Below are positions 61,359 to 64,000 of a stretch of DNA of 64,000 bases, piece after piece; position 1 is the first letter of the stretch, and each line of letters opens with the position of its first letter. This DNA is from Streptomyces sp. NBC_01275 (GTDB taxonomy: Bacteria > Actinomycetota > Actinomycetes > Streptomycetales > Streptomycetaceae), in the NCBI RefSeq assembly GCF_026340655.1, contig NZ_JAPEOZ010000001.1, positions 8,990,001 to 9,054,000 on the forward strand, in the 5' to 3' direction. The position numbers were made by a program, and so were the translations under genes. A model generated the notes under the pieces. That model saw only the letters and a list, made by a program, of their open reading frames with translations. It was not told the origin of the DNA and searched no databases.

Positions 61359-61404
61359 CCGCGTGCTCCCCTCGTCGACGTGCACGTCATCCCGATCGTG
61401 TACG

Positions 61405-62658
61405 TCACCTAGAACGACCGGGGGCGGCCGCGCGGTTCCGCCGCAGCCGGTCCGGAACCCGCACCAGGGCGCGCAGCCGGTACAGCCACGGCAGCCGGTC
61501 GCGCTCCTCGCGCGTGCAGCGGTCCAGCTCCTCCAGAAGCCGGCGGGAGCGGTGCTCGGTGTCGAGCTCGTCGAGGATGCGGTTGACCTCGGTCAGCACC
61601 GCGCCGTGCAGCTGCCACTGGCGGGCGTCGTGCTGGAGCTGCTCCAGCAGCAGCTGGGCCAGCTTGTCCCGGGTGGCCGCGGCCTGCCGCAGCTCCGCGG
61701 TGAGCCGGGCCTCGGCGGCGTCCGCGTTCTGGCTGACCTGCGTGGTGACCAGCACCGCGAAGCTGACCACCGCGTCGGCGATCTCCGACAGCAGCCGCTC
61801 CACCGCGGCGCCGGTCTCGGGCGCGAACAGCGGCTCGGGTTCGCGCTCCTTGGTGAGGTCGGTGAGGGTGCGGGCCAGCACCCGCAGGACGACCGTGCAG
61901 ATCTCCAGGGTGTCCAGGCCGGTGCGCAGCACCACCCGGTGCAGCAGGCCCTCGCGCACCCGGGGGTTGAGCCGCAGGCTCTCCTCGGCCTGCCGCAGGG
62001 CCGCGTCGACCCCGACGATGTCGTGGTCGAGCCGGCGCGCCTCGTGCAGCCGGGCGGCCGCCTGCTCCACGGGCGTACGGCCCGAGGCCTCCTCCCCGAT
62101 GCGCAGCATCAGCTGGCGCAGCCCACGGGCCAGCCCCTCGATCGACTCCCCCGCCTCCTCCACCCACACCGGAGGGGGCAGCAGCAGATTGCAGCCGAGG
62201 CCGACGACCGCGCCGATCAGCGTCTCCACCACCCGGGCCCAGGCGGTGTCCCCGACCGTGGTCACCCCGAGCACCAGCATGGCGCTGATCGCCACCTCGG
62301 GCACGTACTCGTCGACGCGCACCAGATGTCCGACGGCCAGCGAGGCCACGATGAGCAGGGCCAGGCTCCACCAGGTCAGACCGACCAGCAGGCTGAAGGC
62401 GATGGCGACCAGGACGCCGGCCACCACCGAGTTGACCCGCCGGATGCCGTTGGTGAGCGTGGCGTACAGGGTGACCTGGACGACCAGCAGCGCGGTCAGG
62501 GGCGCGGTCAGCGGGGCGGGCTCAGGACTGAGGTGCAGCGCCACGACGTACGCCACCGTCGCCGCCGCGGCGGATCGCAGGGCCTGGACGACCACGGGTT
62601 CCCGGTGGCGCCGCATGAACCGCACAAGGGGCGCCGCCCGCTCACGTACATCTCGCAT
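61405..62658 (-). CDS. FUSC/aromatic acid exporter-like membrane protein
   Basis: The 417-residue protein has about six membrane helices in residues 25-165 (VVQALRSAAAATVAYVVALH, LTAPLTALLVVQVTLYATLT, SVVAGVLVAIAFSLLVGLTW). A long cytoplasmic coiled-coil-rich domain follows (RLHEARRLDHDIVGVDAALR onward). This is the half-size ArAE/YccS-like organisation of proteins that export aromatic acids. The substrate is unknown. It is 47 bases upstream of, and on the same strand as, the unknown 359-residue gene, so they may be co-transcribed. Start ATG 62658. Confidence 0.87.
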   Translation of the reverse strand: MRDVRERAAPLVRFMRRHREPVVVQALRSAAAATVAYVVALHLSPEPAPLTAPLTALLVVQVTLYATLTNGIRRVNSVVAGVLVAIAFSLLVGLTWWSLALLIVASLAVGHLVRVDEYVPEVAISAMLVLGVTTVGDTAWARVVETLIGAVVGLGCNLLLPPPVWVEEAGESIEGLARGLRQLMLRIGEEASGRTPVEQAAARLHEARRLDHDIVGVDAALRQAEESLRLNPRVREGLLHRVVLRTGLDTLEICTVVLRVLARTLTDLTKEREPEPLFAPETGAAVERLLSEIADAVVSFAVLVTTQVSQNADAAEARLTAELRQAAATRDKLAQLLLEQLQHDARQWQLHGAVLTEVNRILDELDTEHRSRRLLEELDRCTREERDRLPWLYRLRALVRVPDRLRRNRAAAPGRSR

Positions 62659-62845
62659 CCCCAGTCCAGTTCCCTTTCCCCGTCGGCCCGGAACGTTTCT
62701 GCAGCATCTTGCGCCACTCGACGGGGAACTCGGCTCCCTTGAGGACGGTGACTGTCCGCGACGGAGCCTAGACGGTCCCGACCAGGCAGGGAAGGCCGGG
62801 CGGGGCCCGGCAGGAGCGCCGGGCCGGGAGGGTGGGCGGGGAAGG

Positions 62846-63340
62846 TCAGGCGTACAGCCTGTCGAGGAAGGCCGACAGGTTGCCCGTCGTCCGGTCGATC
62901 TGCTCCTCCAGGGTGAGGCTCTCCTCGAACCGGCCCCCGGACGCGGGGACCTTCCTGCCGCGCAGGTAGAGGGAGCAGTCGAGGTCCGTGCACATGTACA
63001 GACCGACCGAGTTGCCCTCGCGGCCCGCCGCACCCGTCTTGCGGGCCGTCATCAGCGAGACTCCGCCGCCCGGATGGGTGGTCAGACAGAGCGAGCACAT
63101 GCTGCGGTGCAGGAGGCTGCGCCGCGACGACGGGAAGCGCAGGGTCACGCCGACGAGCCGGTCCTGCCGTTCGGCGACGAGGTAGCTGCGGTCGGGCGCG
63201 CCGGGATCGCGCCAGCCGAGGAAGTCCAGGTCGTCCCACGGTCGTTGGTCGAGATCGCGGGGGACGGCCAGGCGGGCGGCCTCGCCCTTGGAGCAGTTGA
63301 CGAACGAGGTGCGAATGTCGCGCTCGGTGAGGGACTTCAT
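62846..63340 (-). CDS. FBP-domain protein (FusB/FBP zinc-finger type)
   Basis: This 164-residue protein of the FBP family has a C-terminal treble-clef zinc finger with ligands in MCSLCLTTHPGGGVSL and MCTDLDCSLYLRGR (about residues 82-130). Relatives in Gram-positives bind elongation factor G and can rescue it from fusidic acid; actinomycete members are usually called elongation factor G-binding proteins. The N-terminal helical half (MKSLTERDIRTSFVNCSKGE) is also typical. Its start is ATG 63340. Confidence 0.88.
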   Translation of the reverse strand: MKSLTERDIRTSFVNCSKGEAARLAVPRDLDQRPWDDLDFLGWRDPGAPDRSYLVAERQDRLVGVTLRFPSSRRSLLHRSMCSLCLTTHPGGGVSLMTARKTGAAGREGNSVGLYMCTDLDCSLYLRGRKVPASGGRFEESLTLEEQIDRTTGNLSAFLDRLYA

Positions 63341-63423
63341 GGGATGTCTCCGGAAGCTCGGCTAAAACCTAGAGGTATTAGGTTAGGGAGCCGTGGCACG
63401 CGCGGGCCAGTGAATTTCCCGGT

Positions 63424-64000
63424 TCACCCCTGCACAGGGTGGAGCGCCTGCCAGGCCAGCCGTCGGTCCGCGCCCTCGCCGACGTCGGTGAGGAACTCGT
63501 CCAGGGCCAGGAACTCCTGCCAGACCGGCCGCCCGCTCGCGCGCGACAGCTCGGCCACGACCAGGTCCTCCAGGGCCGCCACCCGCTTGTTCTTCCACAC
63601 CTTGTCGGCCAGGCTCACCAGCAGATCCTCGACGCCGACGCCGGAGGCCTCCCAGGAGGCATGGGTCCCGGCGAAGCGCGCCAGCTCGGGACGGACCCCG
63701 TGCGCCAGCAACAGCTCCCGCCCGGCCTCCTCGTGCCGGGCGCCCGGACCGGACAGCTCGCCCGGGTGCAGGACCTTGCCGACGTCGTGCGTGGCCGCGC
63801 CGAACAGCACGGCCTCCCGGTCCACGGCCAGCGCCGGGCAGGACAGCCCGACCCGGTCGAGGAGTTGTGCGGCCACGTCGTGCACGGCCCGCAGATGGGC
63901 GACGAGCCGGGGCGGCGCGCCGATTTCCGCCAGCAGCTCGGCGACGGCCACGGGGAGCGGGCGCAGCGACGGGTCCGACGTCTCGTCCAGGGCGATCGAC
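63424..64000 (-). CDS. HD-domain phosphohydrolase (cut by window edge)
   Basis: The frame has HD residues in AHLRAVHDVAAQLLDRVG (His), LFGAATHDVGKVLHPGEL (His-Asp) and GRHEE-like GARHEEAGRELLLAHG, followed by ASWEASGVGVEDLLVSLADK with the final Asp. Such proteins hydrolyse phosphates or nucleotides with metal ions. Reading upstream of the GTG at 63951, the frame continues as LDETSDPSLRPLPVAVAELL, which looks coding. I therefore treat the gene as entering from the right edge; GTG 63951 (175 residues) is the fallback start. Confidence 0.8.
   Translation of the reverse strand, partial: SIALDETSDPSLRPLPVAVAELLAEIGAPPRLVAHLRAVHDVAAQLLDRVGLSCPALAVDREAVLFGAATHDVGKVLHPGELSGPGARHEEAGRELLLAHGVRPELARFAGTHASWEASGVGVEDLLVSLADKVWKNKRVAALEDLVVAELSRASGRPVWQEFLALDEFLTDVGEGADRRLAWQALHPVQG

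Noticed and set aside
63360..63390. Iron-box half site (TTAGGTTAGG) before the FBP gene
   Set aside because: Only one arm matches; the mirrored CCTAA arm is missing.

Overview
The window reads as a piece of a Streptomyces (or very close actinomycete) chromosome. GC is very high with strong third-position GC bias, GTG and TTG starts are common, neighbouring genes often share 4-base ATGA/GTGA stop-start overlaps, and the families are typical of the group: MmyB-like XRE regulators, a WhiJ/DUF397/ATPase set, DUF574 methyltransferase, DUF2470 protein behind an iron box, ECF41 sigma factor and FBP protein. No rRNA, tRNA or CRISPR array was recognised.

Layout. (1) 1-8.5 kb is an accessory, decaying region: an integrase-like C-terminus, an aminoglycoside-phosphotransferase-like gene, a zinc-finger serine recombinase, a minus-strand run of four reductase genes (NQO-type, aldo/keto reductase, F420/deazaflavin-type, SDR) divergent from an MmyB-like regulator, and a frameshifted Tn3 transposase remnant. 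(2) 8.8-14.5 kb holds a small three-helix protein, a PPK2 polyphosphate kinase, a Ca-type P-ATPase and, on the opposite strand, a Na+/H+ antiporter. (3) 14.5-18 kb is one minus-strand operon (DHA2 exporter, DUF2255, alcohol dehydrogenase, second DUF2255, dehydrogenase stub, antiporter) built by tandem duplication. It is divergent from two paralogous MmyB-like regulators (18.2-20.2 kb), followed by LtrA. (4) 21.8-25.6 kb has an SDR, a secreted beta-propeller, an F420-reductase-like gene and a scrap zone of gene and IS701 fragments. (5) 25.7-36.9 kb holds pirin, a WhiJ-type regulatory set, a DUF574 methyltransferase, a YheO regulator coupled to a PLP ammonia-lyase, a cupin, a MoxR/VWA pair, and a divergent NmrA-like/HxlR pair.

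(6) 36.9-52.6 kb is a complete L-rhamnose locus. The minus strand runs rhamnose isomerase, fused aldolase/dehydrogenase, rhamnulokinase, lutA, lutB, lutC. The divergent plus strand runs an ABC importer (ATPase, two permeases, lipoprotein), rhamnose mutarotase, a secreted BNR protein and a LacI regulator. Together these genes predict release (possibly) and uptake of rhamnose, its conversion to DHAP plus L-lactate, and oxidation of the lactate to pyruvate. Two LacI-type palindromes lie in the divergent promoter, and two copies of a dispersed intergenic repeat punctuate the two arms. (7) 52.7-64 kb holds a proline-iminopeptidase-like hydrolase, ECF41 sigma factor, CxxCxxCC-pentapeptide fusion, CYP102-like P450 with a divergent TetR regulator, an iron-box-controlled DUF2470 gene, a Tat lactonase lipoprotein, an unknown protein, an aromatic-acid-exporter-like protein, an FBP protein and an HD-domain gene cut by the window edge.

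The most interesting non-gene signal is a family of 60-61 bp elements. Two strong copies lie about 40-45 bases before MmyB-like regulator genes, one copy lies in front of the beta-propeller gene with no regulator beside it, and a weaker core precedes the third regulator. The tandemly duplicated DUF2255-dehydrogenase module, with its stop-loss and its coupled 46-residue stub, is the best example of gene decay in the window.
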